A stretch of DNA of 64,000 bases from Photorhabdus thracensis (lineage in GTDB: Bacteria; Pseudomonadota; Gammaproteobacteria; Enterobacterales; Enterobacteriaceae), in NCBI RefSeq assembly GCF_001010285.1, contig NZ_CP011104.1:2728001-2792000 (forward strand), read 5' to 3'. The notes under the pieces are model-generated. The model did no database searches and was not told the DNA's origin. It was given only the letters and a program-made list of their open reading frames with translations. The stretch's first letter is position 1. Every line of letters begins with the position of its first letter. This document shows, one piece after another, positions 18,984 through 28,609 of the stretch. A program made the translations under genes and the position numbers.

Positions 18984-19015
18984 TGAACGGGTGAACGGGT
19001 GAACGGGTGAACGGT
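18984..19015. repeat. four tandem copies of GTGAACGG between tssC and tssK
   Basis: Four perfect 8-base units fill most of the 41-base gap between the tssC stop codon and the tssK ribosome-binding site. The last unit touches the tssC stop. Such repeats can expand or contract by slippage. Here that would change the spacing between the two genes but not a reading frame. Confidence 0.95.
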
Positions 19016-20547
19016 TACTCTTTCGCTTTCGGCATCTGAGAAACCAAAGACAAATTGACATTGAGCCCTTCTACCTGGAAGTGCGGTACGGCATACAATG
19101 TGACCCGGAATAACCCCGGATTATCGTCAATATCCTCAACAATGACGCGCGCTTCGCGCAACGGATGAGACGCCTGCAAATCGTCGGCAGGATCAGTCAT
19201 CTCCGTCACTAACGTATCGATCCAATTATTCAGTTCAATTTCGAGCAGACGCCGATCCTTAGTGGTGCCGATATTCTCCCGCTGGATCAACTTCAGATAA
19301 TGGGCAATACGTGACAATAGGAAAATATACGGTAGACGCGCATTGATACGGCTGTTAGCCGTCGCTTGGCTAGTATCGTACAACGCGGGTTTCTGTGTGG
19401 AATTGGCCGAAAAGAAGCAGGCGTAATCCCGGTTTTTATAGTAAGAAAGTGGAATAAAACCCAAATTGGCAAATTCAATCTCACGGGTTTCCAAGATCAT
19501 CACTTCTGATGGGATTTTAGCCTGATGGCGGGTCCCCAGATCGTAGAGATGGATCGGTAAATCGGTAACAGCGCCACCTGCCAGAGGCCCACGGATCTGC
19601 ACACACCAGCCATTTTTCACAAAGCTTTTGACCATGTTAGCCGCAAAAGCAAAAACCGCGCTGGTCCACAAATATTTATCGTGATTCGGCCCTTTTACCT
19701 GTTCGGTATAGTTAAACGTCCGCATCGGCACAGTATCTGGGTCGTATGGCAGACGCCCCAGAACACGCGGCAAAGTCAGGCCGATATAACGGGCATCGTC
19801 GCTGTCGCGGAATGCTTGCCACTTGATGTATTCGGCGCGGTCAAAATAGTCACCGATGTTTTTAATCGCGACCACTTCATCCATATTTTTTTTGCCAAAA
19901 AAGGCCGGACCCGCAGCAGCAATGAAAGGCATATGCGCCGCGGCTGATACTTTAGCGATATTGCGCAAGAGGACAATATCCTGTGGACTGGCGTCAAACT
20001 CATAATTGGCAATCACCGATCCGATAGGTTCGCCGCCCGGCATGTCGAATTCCTGAATGTAAGTGTGGCAATAGAAACCACTCTGGATAATTTCCGGCGC
20101 ATCATCAAAATCCCGCCGCAGATCATCCTTGGTCACATCCAGCACATCAATTTTAACGTTCTGACGAACATCAGTCCGATCAACCAAAAATTTCAAGCCT
20201 CGCCAGGCGGATTCGATTCTCTGGAACGCTGGATGATGTATGACCACATCCAACTGGCGGCCAATTTGGTTATCCAGTTCACCGATATAATGATCCAACA
20301 AAGCCTTGTCCAATCGCTTAATTTTACGTGCTGAAACTTTCAACAGATTGAGAAAAACGCTGACCGCCGCAGTCACCCGTTCATCCTCCGTCACCTCAGC
20401 CAGCACATCGTTATTCTGAAAGCGGTCGATATCACCCAATCGTTCGATCGGCTGTAAATGGATTTTCTCAAACAACGATTGATAGACACGGCCTTCGGCG
20501 TAAATGGTGGTTGCCACCGCAGAAGCCGTTTGCTCTTGTACAGTCAT
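19015..20547 (-). CDS. tssC: TssC contractile sheath large subunit
   Basis: A 510-residue EvpB/VipB-family sheath protein that would assemble with TssB around the Hcp tube. Clear conserved blocks: HPAFQRIESAWRGLKFLV (about residue 106), RVLGRLPYDP (about residue 265), WTSAVFAFAANMVKSF (about residue 300) and the C-terminal NPGLFRVTLYAVPHFQVEGLNV. Full length and intact. Its partner gene immediately upstream is only a remnant, so this protein may be an orphan unless another tssB exists. Confidence 0.95.
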   Translation of the reverse strand: MTVQEQTASAVATTIYAEGRVYQSLFEKIHLQPIERLGDIDRFQNNDVLAEVTEDERVTAAVSVFLNLLKVSARKIKRLDKALLDHYIGELDNQIGRQLDVVIHHPAFQRIESAWRGLKFLVDRTDVRQNVKIDVLDVTKDDLRRDFDDAPEIIQSGFYCHTYIQEFDMPGGEPIGSVIANYEFDASPQDIVLLRNIAKVSAAAHMPFIAAAGPAFFGKKNMDEVVAIKNIGDYFDRAEYIKWQAFRDSDDARYIGLTLPRVLGRLPYDPDTVPMRTFNYTEQVKGPNHDKYLWTSAVFAFAANMVKSFVKNGWCVQIRGPLAGGAVTDLPIHLYDLGTRHQAKIPSEVMILETREIEFANLGFIPLSYYKNRDYACFFSANSTQKPALYDTSQATANSRINARLPYIFLLSRIAHYLKLIQRENIGTTKDRRLLEIELNNWIDTLVTEMTDPADDLQASHPLREARVIVEDIDDNPGLFRVTLYAVPHFQVEGLNVNLSLVSQMPKAKE

Positions 20548-20570
20548 TACATTTCCTTACTTAACTTAAA

Positions 20571-20825
20571 TCAGATCATGCCTTTTCCAATGCCAAAAAC
20601 CCGTTCAGCCCGCAGTTGAGGAATTTGGCGGGCCACTTGCTCAGGCTCGAAATCGTTTATTCTCTGAAAGGTGAATACGATATTTTCTTCGCTGCCGTTT
20701 CCGGCCAGCGTATTAGTACGCAAATCCAATTTAATATTCACACACGATTTGTGGATCGCGTTTTGGAAACTCTGTATCACAAGCGACGCCTCAACAATGA
20801 AAAAGAACTCAATAGCATGAGTCAT
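20571..20825 (-). pseudogene. tssB: tssB remnant with internal deletion and lost C-terminus
   Basis: TssB is the sheath small subunit, normally about 160-170 residues. Here a frame of 84 codons contains SFQNAIHKSCVNIKLDLRT, which resembles the TssB N-terminal strand, joined directly to NTLAGNGSEENIVFTFQ and DFEPEQVARQIPQLRA from the TssB middle. About 60-70 intervening residues (the region with the VELP motif) are missing. After QLRA the frame continues only as ERVFGIGKGMI, so the C-terminal helices are lost as well. The first 19 or so codons (MTHAIEFFFIVEASLVIQS) do not look like TssB. Comparison is with VipA/TssB sequences from memory. Confidence 0.8.
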
Positions 20826-21395
20826 GCCATAATAAATTTCAGGAATGCAAAACCGGATTCAGGTATTTCAGGACAGGCAATTAACCAAGTAGAAAATAAG
20901 AGAACACCGACAATACCCACCACAATAAATAACATCATTTACCAAGCAGGCCATTTCCTAACCAATGGCGATTTTCTAAACTCTCTTTTAAAAAATCAAG
21001 ACATTTTTTTAAAAAAAGTACTTTTTGTTTAAGGCTTGTCAGATATAAAACCCACAAAATGGCGCAAGAAAAAAACAATATATCAACAAAACCTAAACAG
21101 ATTGGCACCCATCCTCATAAAGAAGTTGTATTTATTTTCATTAAATGATAGCTGATCATCTATTACTCTATAATAGATAGAGTAACTCAGCTATATATTA
21201 CACTGCCGTACTTTTATTATTTATATTATTTTTCAATCAGGTAAATAATAAAAAGCCACGTTAAAACATCGGTAAAAAAGAGAATGATTATCAATCAATA
21301 TGTGAGAATGAGAATAGATTCTGTCAGGAAAAATTATAATCTTCATAATATATGACCAAGCATGATAATTATTTTATCGCTTATCTGTGATAATA
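20826..21395. other. AT-rich gap without a confident gene
   Basis: About 570 bases upstream of the tssB remnant. A plus-strand frame of 71 codons (20817-21032) exists, but it has no good ribosome-binding site and no recognised similarity. A perfect inverted repeat TTACTCTAT / ATAGAGTAA with a 5-base spacer lies at 21163-21185 and could be an operator or hairpin. The rest shows only AT-rich runs, consistent with the debris of a deletion at the T6SS edge. Confidence 0.6.
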
Positions 21396-21503
21396 ATGAG
21401 TTTAAAACCTAAATACTTATTAGAGAGTTTTTTAGATGTTTCTGCCGTGGATATTATTGAAAATATTTTACGGGCAATAGAGAAGGAGCAGAGGATAATA
21501 TGA
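21396..21503 (+). CDS. small ORF coupled to methyltransferase
   Basis: A 35-codon frame (MSLKPKYLLESFLDVS...KEQRII). Its TGA overlaps the methyltransferase ATG as ATGA, the arrangement of translationally coupled genes. The peptide is amphipathic and ends in a charged helix (RAIEKEQ). The start has no strong upstream purine stretch. It could be a real microprotein, a coupling leader, or the tail of a lost gene. Confidence 0.35.
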   Translation: MSLKPKYLLESFLDVSAVDIIENILRAIEKEQRII

Positions 21504-22285
21504 CACAGCATAAAGAAAAATTTGACGGTTTAGCTAAAGATTATGATCGCTACCGTCCTCATTACCCGCAGGCACTTTTCCATGAAATTTGCCACTGGCT
21601 GCCTAAAGATAGAGCGCTGTCTGTTGTCGATATTGGTGCTGGAACCGGCATTGCTCTCGAAGGGCTGGCAAATCTGCTTGGTCAGCAACACCACTACACG
21701 GCCATTGATATTTCGCAGAATATGATCGACATCGGTAAACAGAAACTGCCGTGGGTCAGTTGGTTACATGGCAGTGCTGAACAGCATCTCGCCAATGTGG
21801 GTAATCTTGGCCTAATCATGGCAGCACAATCTTTTCAATGGATGGATCGGGAGACGGTATTAAATCTGGTCAGAAACAGTCTGGCAGATAATGGCATCAT
21901 AGCGATCCTGCAAAATAACCGAGATTACCGGCATAGTGAATTTCTGAATGAGTATGAAAATCTGCTAGAAGAATTAAGCCCTAACTATAGCCGTCACTAT
22001 CGGGATTTTGATTATGCGCAGGAATTGAATACTGCATTCCTGCATGAAAATGCCCTCCATATTACACTCAATACCCGCTGGAGTATGCCTATTCCCGGCG
22101 AAGCATTTATCGGGATGAGTCGTTCATCGACTCAAGTGCAACGTGCTTTAGCTGTCCACGGTGAGTTATTTATCGAAAGATTAAAAATGCTGGTGGATAA
22201 ATATCAATTTGAGGGGAAATTGGCAATTTTATATGAAAGCCAACTGTTTATGGTTGTTAAGCAGATTAATTCTGGAAACGAATAA
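21500..22285 (+). CDS. class I SAM-dependent methyltransferase
   Basis: A 261-residue soluble protein with the Rossmann-like methyltransferase fold. Motif I is VVDIGAGTGIALE (about residues 42-54), an acidic ribose-binding position lies in YTAIDIS (about residue 70), and AQSFQWMD near residue 111 is typical of the UbiE/Methyltransf_11 type. The substrate cannot be told from sequence. It follows a small ORF with ATGA overlap, and its last base shares the A of the next ATG (TAATG). GGAGCAGAGG lies upstream of its start. Confidence 0.85.
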   Translation: MTQHKEKFDGLAKDYDRYRPHYPQALFHEICHWLPKDRALSVVDIGAGTGIALEGLANLLGQQHHYTAIDISQNMIDIGKQKLPWVSWLHGSAEQHLANVGNLGLIMAAQSFQWMDRETVLNLVRNSLADNGIIAILQNNRDYRHSEFLNEYENLLEELSPNYSRHYRDFDYAQELNTAFLHENALHITLNTRWSMPIPGEAFIGMSRSSTQVQRALAVHGELFIERLKMLVDKYQFEGKLAILYESQLFMVVKQINSGNE

Positions 22286-22485
22286 TGTCAGAAATAGTGA
22301 TCAGATTCTCTATACCAACTGAGGAAGATATCCAGGGAATATTGGCACTCTTGCAAGACGTTTATCTGCCATTTGTGGCTGATTTTATGCCGACAGCACT
22401 GAATGAAACGCCTGTCAGTATTATAGAGAAGTTAATCTATTGGAGAATTGCTAAATATGATAATCAGGTTCAGCTTGTGCCGTAA
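22285..22485 (+). pseudogene. truncated GNAT acetyltransferase
   Basis: A 66-codon frame overlapping the methyltransferase stop by one base. Its first 60 or so residues (VIRFSIPTEEDIQGILALLQD, then a stretch resembling the variable N-terminal helices of GNAT enzymes) match the start of a GNAT fold. The acetyl-CoA-binding strand and loop (RGxGxG/A region) are absent, because the sequence runs at about 22465-22485 into a truncated antitoxin gene on the other strand. The enzyme would be non-functional. Confidence 0.6.
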
Positions 22486-22525
22486 CCACTGCCCCGCCCT
22501 GTTGACGTAAACGTGTTATTGCCAT
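22452..22525 (-). pseudogene. 5' fragment of AbrB/MazE-type antitoxin
   Basis: On the minus strand a strong GGAGG site precedes an ATG at 22525 and the frame MAITRLRQQGGAVVTAQAEP, which ends at a TAG after about 24 codons. The opening MAITRLRQQGGAVV is typical of SpoVT/AbrB-type antitoxins of about 75-80 residues. The body of the protein and any toxin are missing. The truncation point coincides with that of the GNAT fragment facing it. Confidence 0.55.
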
Positions 22526-22538
22526 AATAACCTCCAAT

Positions 22539-22565
22539 CAATGTGTAACTTTATCTCACATATTG
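22539..22565 (-). promoter_or_regulatory. antitoxin operator palindrome
   Basis: An imperfect inverted repeat CAATGTGTAA / TCACATATTG with a 7-base spacer lies just upstream of the truncated antitoxin start. Antitoxins of this kind usually bind such palindromes to repress their own operon. It survives although the operon does not. Confidence 0.5.
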
Positions 22566-22763
22566 ATTGTATCACAAAGTCACACTTTTTTGCTTTAAAT
22601 AAGGGTCACTACAGAATTAGGAAAAAATAATAGAAAAAACACCAAGAAAACCAGAAGATAATTTCAACCAATTTCTTCATATATCCATCTTCCCCCAAAT
22701 ACTAAAAGTTCGCTTTGCTCTCAATTAGCATTTGGGAAGGAGAATTCCGCCGCTTTGTTAAAC

Positions 22764-22991
22764 TCAAATAATCCGATGCTTCTCTAACTGAACCTGCCGC
22801 GCAGCATCACGAGCCATACGTCTCTTACGGGCATCACAAGGTTCTGGGCAATCACACACTTTCTCTACCCCAATGCTGCTTAAACCACCACAGCTCCCTT
22901 GTATGCTTTTACGTTTAATCATATAACCCAATGACATTCCCGCAAAAGCCAGCAGGAAAAAGATGAAGGTTGCAATAAATATTTCCAGCAT
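22764..22991 (-). CDS. nqrM: NqrM, Na+-NQR maturation factor
   Basis: A 75-residue DUF539 protein with one N-terminal transmembrane segment (about residues 4-24) and a cysteine cluster (SCGGLSSIG, CDCPEPCDARK). NqrM is required to assemble the iron centre of Na+-translocating NADH:quinone reductase, and the four cysteines are the likely iron-delivery site. It lies 12 bases downstream of apbE at the end of the nqr operon, the usual position. Confidence 0.93.
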   Translation of the reverse strand: MLEIFIATFIFFLLAFAGMSLGYMIKRKSIQGSCGGLSSIGVEKVCDCPEPCDARKRRMARDAARQVQLEKHRII

Positions 22992-23003
22992 TCCCTTCCC
23001 CTC

Positions 23004-24032
23004 TCATTGATTTTTCTGTAAGTATGGCTCAAAAGCTTTACTATAACGCTCTTCAAAGCCATTTTTTGTTTTTACAATCATAAACACCGGGATATTCAAG
23101 CTTTCTGCAACTTTCAATCCTTTTTCCGGCCCTAACACATTCAACCCGGTAGAAAGCCCATCAGCGCTCATGCAAACCGGCGCAACTACAGTAATAGAGA
23201 CCAGATTGTGCGAAATAGGATCACCTGTTTTTGGATCAATCGTGTGTGAATAGCGCACACCATCTTGTTCAAAATAGTTACGGTAATCGCCAGAAGTGGC
23301 AATTGACATATTTCCAGGCGTTATCACTTCCTGAGCACTTTGTTCCATTCCGGTATCAGAAGGCTTTTCAATCGCAATCCGCCACGGCAAATCTTTACCA
23401 TTATGGCCTGATGTACGAACTTCACCCCCAATATCAACCATATAATCGTTGATATTCTGCGATTCCAGATATTCAGCAACAACATCTACACCATAACCTT
23501 TAGCGATAGATGACAAATCGACATACAGCTCCGGCACTGTTTTAATCAGATTATTGCCTTCCACCGCCAGTTTCTCAATCCCCGTCCATTCACGACGTTT
23601 TTCCAGTTCACTTTCAGAAGGCGCTTTTGTCACTCGACCTTCAGGGCCAAAACCCCATAAATTAACCAACGGCCCCACCGTTACATCCAATGCGCCATCC
23701 GTTAATCTATTAATACGGATCGCTTCTTTGACTACTTTTGCTGTCGCCGGTGATACAGGGAATGGCTTATTAATTTCACGACTTTGATTAAAACGACTCA
23801 ATTCAGAATCAGAACGATAAGTTGACATCTGGTCGTTAACCTCTTCCAGCAAACGATCAATCTCTTTTTGCAAAATTTCTGGCGAGGGGGCCGACGAGCC
23901 AGTGACAAATTTAATGGAGTAATAAGTCCCCATCGTTTGCCCATGAATATTTTGCTGCTCCTGACCATCACATGCAGCCAACAGCAGCACTGCAAACATT
24001 AACGCTATCCAGCTACTTATCTTTTTACGCAC
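23004..24032 (-). CDS. apbE: ApbE, FAD:protein FMN transferase
   Basis: A 342-residue lipoprotein (lipobox LAAC, Cys at about residue 20). It transfers FMN from FAD to threonines of NqrB and NqrC on the periplasmic side. Conserved blocks: GQTMGTYYSIKF (about residue 30), DGALDVTVGPLVNLWGFG (about residue 117), YVDLSSIAKGYGVD (about residue 170) and YSHTIDPKTGDPI (about residue 257). Length and start are normal. Located between nqrF and nqrM. Confidence 0.95.
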   Translation of the reverse strand: MRKKISSWIALMFAVLLLAACDGQEQQNIHGQTMGTYYSIKFVTGSSAPSPEILQKEIDRLLEEVNDQMSTYRSDSELSRFNQSREINKPFPVSPATAKVVKEAIRINRLTDGALDVTVGPLVNLWGFGPEGRVTKAPSESELEKRREWTGIEKLAVEGNNLIKTVPELYVDLSSIAKGYGVDVVAEYLESQNINDYMVDIGGEVRTSGHNGKDLPWRIAIEKPSDTGMEQSAQEVITPGNMSIATSGDYRNYFEQDGVRYSHTIDPKTGDPISHNLVSITVVAPVCMSADGLSTGLNVLGPEKGLKVAESLNIPVFMIVKTKNGFEERYSKAFEPYLQKNQ

Positions 24033-24058
24033 AATTCATTACCCTTTCTGAACCACCA

Positions 24059-24079
24059 GCGCCCACAAATTGTGGGCGC
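24059..24079. terminator. strong inverted repeat between nqrF and apbE
   Basis: A perfect 10-base stem GCGCCCACAA / TTGTGGGCGC lies in the 76-base gap after nqrF. There is no T-run on either side. It may attenuate transcription or protect nqrF mRNA ends rather than act as a full intrinsic terminator. Confidence 0.5.
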
Positions 24080-24108
24080 CAGTATTAAATCAAACTGTTT
24101 ATGGCCTA

Positions 24109-25335
24109 TCAGCCACCGAAATCATCCAACATGATGTTTTCATCCTCAACACCAAGATCTTTTAACATCTTGATCACTGCGGCATTCATTACCGGAGGTC
24201 CACACATGTAGAATTCGCAATCTTCAGGAGCCGGATGGTCCTTCAAATAGTTTTCAAACAAAACATTGTGGATAAAACCGGTGTAACCATCCCAGTTGTC
24301 TTCAGGCAATGCATCAGATAAAGCCACGTTCCAGGTAAAGTTTTCATTTTCAGCCGCCAGTTGGTCGAAATCTTCAGTATAGAACATTTCACGTTTAGAA
24401 CGGGCACCATACCAAAAGCTGATCTTACGTTTGGAATTCAATCGTTTAAGCTGATCAAAAATATGAGAACGCATTGGCGCCATACCCGCACCACCACCGA
24501 TGAAAATCATTTCCGCATCAGTATCTTTTGCAAAAAACTCACCGAATGGACCAGAAATAGTCACTTTATCACCGGATTTCAGTGACCAGATATAAGAAGA
24601 CATAATTCCCGGAGGCGCTTCTGAATCCCTTGGCGGCGGTGTCGCAATACGAACGTTAAGCATGATAATGCCATGTTCTTCCGGGTAGTTTGCCATTGAG
24701 TAAGCACGAACTGTCGGCTCTTTCACTTCAGAGACAAAACGGAACAAGTTAAATTTATCCCAGTCTTCGCGGTACTCTTCCGGCACGTCATAATCTGAGT
24801 AACGAGCAGTATGTGGTTGAGCCTCAATCTGAATATAGCCACCGGCACGGAAAGGCACGACTTCCCCATCAGGGATCTTCAGTTTCAGCTCTTTGATGAA
24901 AGTGGCCTTGTTGTCGTTGGAGATAACTTCACATTCCCATTTCTTAACACCGAATATCTCTTCCGGTAATTTGATTTTCAGGTCCTGTTTTACATTAACC
25001 TGACAAGCCAGACGGCAACCCTCTTTCGCTTCACGCTTACTAATGTGGGAAAGCTCTGTTGGCAGAATATCGCCACCACCATCTTTAATCTTTACACGAC
25101 ACTGACCACAAGAGCCACCACCACCACAGGCAGAAGATACAAAAATGCCCTGGCTTGATAACATATTCAGCAATTTATCACCGGCAGGAGCGGTAAAGCT
25201 CTTTTCCGGATCACCGTTAACTTCAACTTTAATATTCCCGGTGTTAACTAACTTTGATTTTGCGAACAAAATCAGGGCCGTTAGTACCAACACAATCAGG
25301 GTAAACATCACTACGCCTAAAATTATTATATCCAT
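24109..25335 (-). CDS. nqrF: NqrF, NADH-oxidising subunit
   Basis: A 408-residue subunit that takes electrons from NADH. In order: one N-terminal membrane segment (residues 4-24); a plant-type 2Fe-2S ferredoxin domain with [10 protein letters not shown] near residue 70 and a fourth Cys in CRLACQV; an FAD domain with RAYSMANYP near residue 210; and an NADH domain with [12 protein letters not shown] near residue 275 and CGPPVM near residue 377. All key motifs are present. It lies 15 bases after nqrE. Confidence 0.97.
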   Translation of the reverse strand: MDIIILGVVMFTLIVLVLTALILFAKSKLVNTGNIKVEVNGDPEKSFTAPAGDKLLNMLSSQGIFVSSACGGGGSCGQCRVKIKDGGGDILPTELSHISKREAKEGCRLACQVNVKQDLKIKLPEEIFGVKKWECEVISNDNKATFIKELKLKIPDGEVVPFRAGGYIQIEAQPHTARYSDYDVPEEYREDWDKFNLFRFVSEVKEPTVRAYSMANYPEEHGIIMLNVRIATPPPRDSEAPPGIMSSYIWSLKSGDKVTISGPFGEFFAKDTDAEMIFIGGGAGMAPMRSHIFDQLKRLNSKRKISFWYGARSKREMFYTEDFDQLAAENENFTWNVALSDALPEDNWDGYTGFIHNVLFENYLKDHPAPEDCEFYMCGPPVMNAAVIKMLKDLGVEDENIMLDDFGG

Positions 25336-25350
25336 GAACGCTTCTCGCCT

Positions 25351-25947
25351 TTATAACTGCACACCAGAGAAGGACATAAAACCCAATGCCATCAAACCCG
25401 TGGTGACAAAGGTGATCCCCAATCCTTTCAGACCTGCCGGAACATCAGCATATTTCATTTTTTCACGGATAGAAGCCAGCAAAACAATTGCCAACATCCA
25501 GCCTATACCTGAGCCAAAGCCATATACGATGGATTCAGAAAAGTTATAGTCACGCTGCGCCATGAAAGAAACACCACCAAAAATCGCACAGTTAACGGTA
25601 ATCAGTGGCAAAAAGATGCCGAGCGCGTTATAGAGTGAAGGGAAATAACGATCGAGGATCATTTCAAGAATCTGCACTAATGCAGCAATCACGCCGATAA
25701 AAGTAATAAAGTTCAGGAAGCTGAGATCAACCCCTTCAACCAATGCACCGTCACGCAAGACAAAGTTATAAACGAGGTTATTAGCAGGAACAGAGATCCC
25801 AAGAACCACCGTTACTGCAATACCTAAACCAAATGCTGTCGTGACATTTTTCGATACAGCCAAAAAAGTGCACATACCGAGGAAGAAAGCCAATGCCATA
25901 TTCTCAATAAAGACGGCACGGACAAACAGGCTTATAAAATGTTCCAT
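25351..25947 (-). CDS. nqrE: NqrE, Na+-NQR membrane subunit
   Basis: A 198-residue integral membrane protein with about six hydrophobic segments, homologous to RnfA. NqrD and NqrE together hold an intramembrane iron centre through conserved cysteines; one is visible in [10 protein letters not shown] (about residue 113) and another near residue 26 ([11 protein letters not shown]). Length is typical. Eight bases separate it from nqrD. Confidence 0.97.
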   Translation of the reverse strand: MEHFISLFVRAVFIENMALAFFLGMCTFLAVSKNVTTAFGLGIAVTVVLGISVPANNLVYNFVLRDGALVEGVDLSFLNFITFIGVIAALVQILEMILDRYFPSLYNALGIFLPLITVNCAIFGGVSFMAQRDYNFSESIVYGFGSGIGWMLAIVLLASIREKMKYADVPAGLKGLGITFVTTGLMALGFMSFSGVQL

Positions 25948-25955
25948 GTTGTCAG

Positions 25956-26585
25956 TTACTCCTTCTCAGCCTGCGCCGGTTTCAAAGTCCTCAGACCCCA
26001 AATCAGCATACCAATAATGAAAAACGCGCTGGGTGCTAACAGGAACAAGCCATTAGGCTGATACCAGCCACCATTCTGTACGGATTCCATCACGGTAATA
26101 CCGAACAATTTGCCGGAGCCAAACAACTCACGCAGAAAACCAACCAGTACCAGAATAACGCCATACCCCAGGCCATTACCGATACCATCCATAAAGCTCT
26201 CAATAGGTGGAGACTTCATAGCATAAGCTTCTGCACGCCCCATCACGATACAGTTAGTAATGATAAGACCAACAAATACAGACAATTGCTTGGAAATTTC
26301 ATAAGCATATGCCTGCAAAATCTGATCTACTACGATAACCAGTGATGCAATAATCGCCATCTGTACAATGATTCGTACACTGCCGGGGATGTAATGACGG
26401 ATCAATGAGATAAAAAAGCTGGAAAATGCGGTAACCAACGTCACAGCGATTGTCATCACCAACGCAGTTTCCAGTTTGGTTGTTACAGCCAGCGCGGAAC
26501 AGATCCCCAGAACCTGCAATGCAATCGGGTTATTATCCAATAGTGGTCCAAGAAGGACGCGTTTTATTTCTTTACTATCAGCCAT
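25956..26585 (-). CDS. nqrD: NqrD, Na+-NQR membrane subunit
   Basis: A 209-residue polytopic membrane protein homologous to RnfE and partner of NqrE. Cysteines in [10 protein letters not shown] (about residue 29) and [12 protein letters not shown] (about residue 112) are the expected iron ligands. The start overlaps the nqrC stop by eight bases. Confidence 0.97.
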   Translation of the reverse strand: MADSKEIKRVLLGPLLDNNPIALQVLGICSALAVTTKLETALVMTIAVTLVTAFSSFFISLIRHYIPGSVRIIVQMAIIASLVIVVDQILQAYAYEISKQLSVFVGLIITNCIVMGRAEAYAMKSPPIESFMDGIGNGLGYGVILVLVGFLRELFGSGKLFGITVMESVQNGGWYQPNGLFLLAPSAFFIIGMLIWGLRTLKPAQAEKE

Positions 26586-27375
26586 CTTTCAACGCTCCTT
26601 CGCGTACTTTTTTCAGGAACGGACCAAAACCGTTATCACCTAACCAGAAATCAAACATATTCTGCACGCCAGCAGAGGTCAGAGTCGCACCAGACAGGCC
26701 ATCAACACCATAAGGATTATCGGCAGCAGCACCGCCACGGACAATTTTGATCGCCGGATGGCCTTCATCGTTATACAGTTTTTTACCTACCCACTTTTTA
26801 CGCCATTGTGGATTATCGACCTCACCACCCAGCCCTGGGGTTTCTCCGTGTGAATAATAGGTAATACCGCGGGCAGTTTTGCCATCCACATCAACAGAGA
26901 TAAAGGCATACATAACAGACCACAGACCAGAACCATAAATAGGCAGAACGATTTCACTGGTTTTACCCTGTTCATCCTTCACCAGATAGATCTCCGCCAT
27001 CTTGGCGCGACGGCGGATTTTCGCCAGATCCTTCTCAGGAGGTAATGCGATACTGGTATCATCACTGCGCAACGCATCATTCAGGTTAAACTTGCTATGA
27101 CTCTTTTCAAGCGTTGCCGTATCCAGATTCAGTAATTCAGTTTTAATACGGCTTTCGAACGTTTCTTTAAGTTCATCAACACTCATTTGAGAGGTTAATA
27201 ACCCGGCGACATCGAGAATGTTACGCTGTTTATCCAGCAGTTTTTGTTCCTGTTGCTGAGATTTCAGCCCTACCGCAGAGCCTGCTACAACAATTGAACA
27301 AACGAGACATAGCACAAAAACAACGATAAACGTTCTGCCGATGCTGTCATTATTTTTTGGTTTATCATTAGCCAC
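26578..27375 (-). CDS. nqrC: NqrC, FMN-carrying subunit
   Basis: A 265-residue subunit anchored by one N-terminal transmembrane helix (about residues 14-34), with a periplasmic domain. FMN is covalently attached by ApbE to the Thr of the SGAT motif ([13 protein letters not shown], about residue 230). It overlaps nqrB by eight bases. Confidence 0.97.
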   Translation of the reverse strand: MANDKPKNNDSIGRTFIVVFVLCLVCSIVVAGSAVGLKSQQQEQKLLDKQRNILDVAGLLTSQMSVDELKETFESRIKTELLNLDTATLEKSHSKFNLNDALRSDDTSIALPPEKDLAKIRRRAKMAEIYLVKDEQGKTSEIVLPIYGSGLWSVMYAFISVDVDGKTARGITYYSHGETPGLGGEVDNPQWRKKWVGKKLYNDEGHPAIKIVRGGAAADNPYGVDGLSGATLTSAGVQNMFDFWLGDNGFGPFLKKVREGALKDG

Positions 27376-28606
27376 GGGCTTTTCTCCGCTTAATATTGGC
27401 CTGTACTACCAGATAATCAAACAATGGCGCAAACAGGTTGGCGAACAGAATTGCCAGCATCATACCCTCCGGGTATGCCGGGTTAACAACCCTGATCAGA
27501 ACACACATCACACCAATCAGAATGCCGTACCACCATTTACCTTTATCGGTAAATGAGGCGGATACCGGATCTGTCGCCATAAAAATCATACCAAAAGCGA
27601 AACCACCCAGAACCATGTGCCAGTGCCACGGCATAGCAAACAGCGGGTTAGTGTCTGAACCGATAGCATTAAACAAGTAGGAAGTTGCCACCATACCCAA
27701 CATGACACCAGCGACAATGCGCCATGAAGCAATGCGGGTAAACAGAATGATTGCCCCACCGATGAAAATCATCAGGGTAGAAACTTCACCAATAGAACCC
27801 GGAATATTGCCAATAAAAGCATCCATCCAGGTAACAGGCTGACCGGTGACTGTATTGACTAATCCCTGACTACCCCCGGCAGCCCACTGAGACAACGGAG
27901 TCGCACCAGAGAAACCATCAGCCGCAGTCCATACCAAGTCACCTGAAATCTGTGCAGGATAAGCAAAGAACAGAAATGCACGGCCAGCCAGTGCCGGGTT
28001 CAGAAAATTACGACCGGTACCGCCGAAGACCTCTTTCGCAATCACAACACCGAACGTAATACCCAGCGCTGCCTGCCACAGGGGAATCGTTGGCGGAACA
28101 ATCAACGCAAACAGAATAGAGGTAACGAAGAATCCCTCGTTAATTTCATGTTTACGGATAACGGCAAACAGCACTTCCCAGAAGCCGCCAACAGCGAATA
28201 CAACGGCGTAAACAGGCAAGAAGTAAGTTGCACCAAGCAACATTTTACTGCCCCAACCCGTATCCGGTGTCAGTGATGCGCCAAAGAACTGAGCAACACG
28301 ATAGTGCCAGTCAGATGCCAGCAGCTGTTGCAGTTCTGCGCCACTGTATAAATGATGCAGTGCAGGGATCGCCTGTTGACCAACGTTATACATTCCCCAG
28401 AACATTGCCGGGAATACCGCCAACCATACCGTGATCATCATACGTTTTAGATCGATAGCGTCACGGACATGGGCACGGCCAGAAGTCACTGTACCTGGTG
28501 TATAGAAAACCGTCGTTATCGCTTCATACAGCGGGTAATACTTTTCTAATTTTCCCCCAGGCTCAAAGTAGTGCTCAATTTTTTCAAAAAAGTTTTTCAG
28601 GCCCAT
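27368..28606 (-). CDS. nqrB: NqrB, membrane subunit with FMN and riboflavin sites
   Basis: A 412-residue polytopic subunit of the sodium pump, homologous to RnfD. The FMN attachment motif SGAT lies in [13 protein letters not shown] (about residue 233). Roughly ten hydrophobic helices are visible. The gene follows nqrA by three bases, consistent with a single transcript nqrA to nqrM. Confidence 0.97.
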   Translation of the reverse strand: MGLKNFFEKIEHYFEPGGKLEKYYPLYEAITTVFYTPGTVTSGRAHVRDAIDLKRMMITVWLAVFPAMFWGMYNVGQQAIPALHHLYSGAELQQLLASDWHYRVAQFFGASLTPDTGWGSKMLLGATYFLPVYAVVFAVGGFWEVLFAVIRKHEINEGFFVTSILFALIVPPTIPLWQAALGITFGVVIAKEVFGGTGRNFLNPALAGRAFLFFAYPAQISGDLVWTAADGFSGATPLSQWAAGGSQGLVNTVTGQPVTWMDAFIGNIPGSIGEVSTLMIFIGGAIILFTRIASWRIVAGVMLGMVATSYLFNAIGSDTNPLFAMPWHWHMVLGGFAFGMIFMATDPVSASFTDKGKWWYGILIGVMCVLIRVVNPAYPEGMMLAILFANLFAPLFDYLVVQANIKRRKARG

Positions 28607-28609
28607 GGA

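Noticed and set aside
18984-19015. Repeat array considered as a CRISPR
   Set aside because: The units are 8 bases and directly contiguous, without spacers.
20817-21032. Plus-strand frame of 71 codons upstream of the tssB remnant
   Set aside because: No convincing ribosome-binding site and no recognisable motif; mentioned only as content of the gap.
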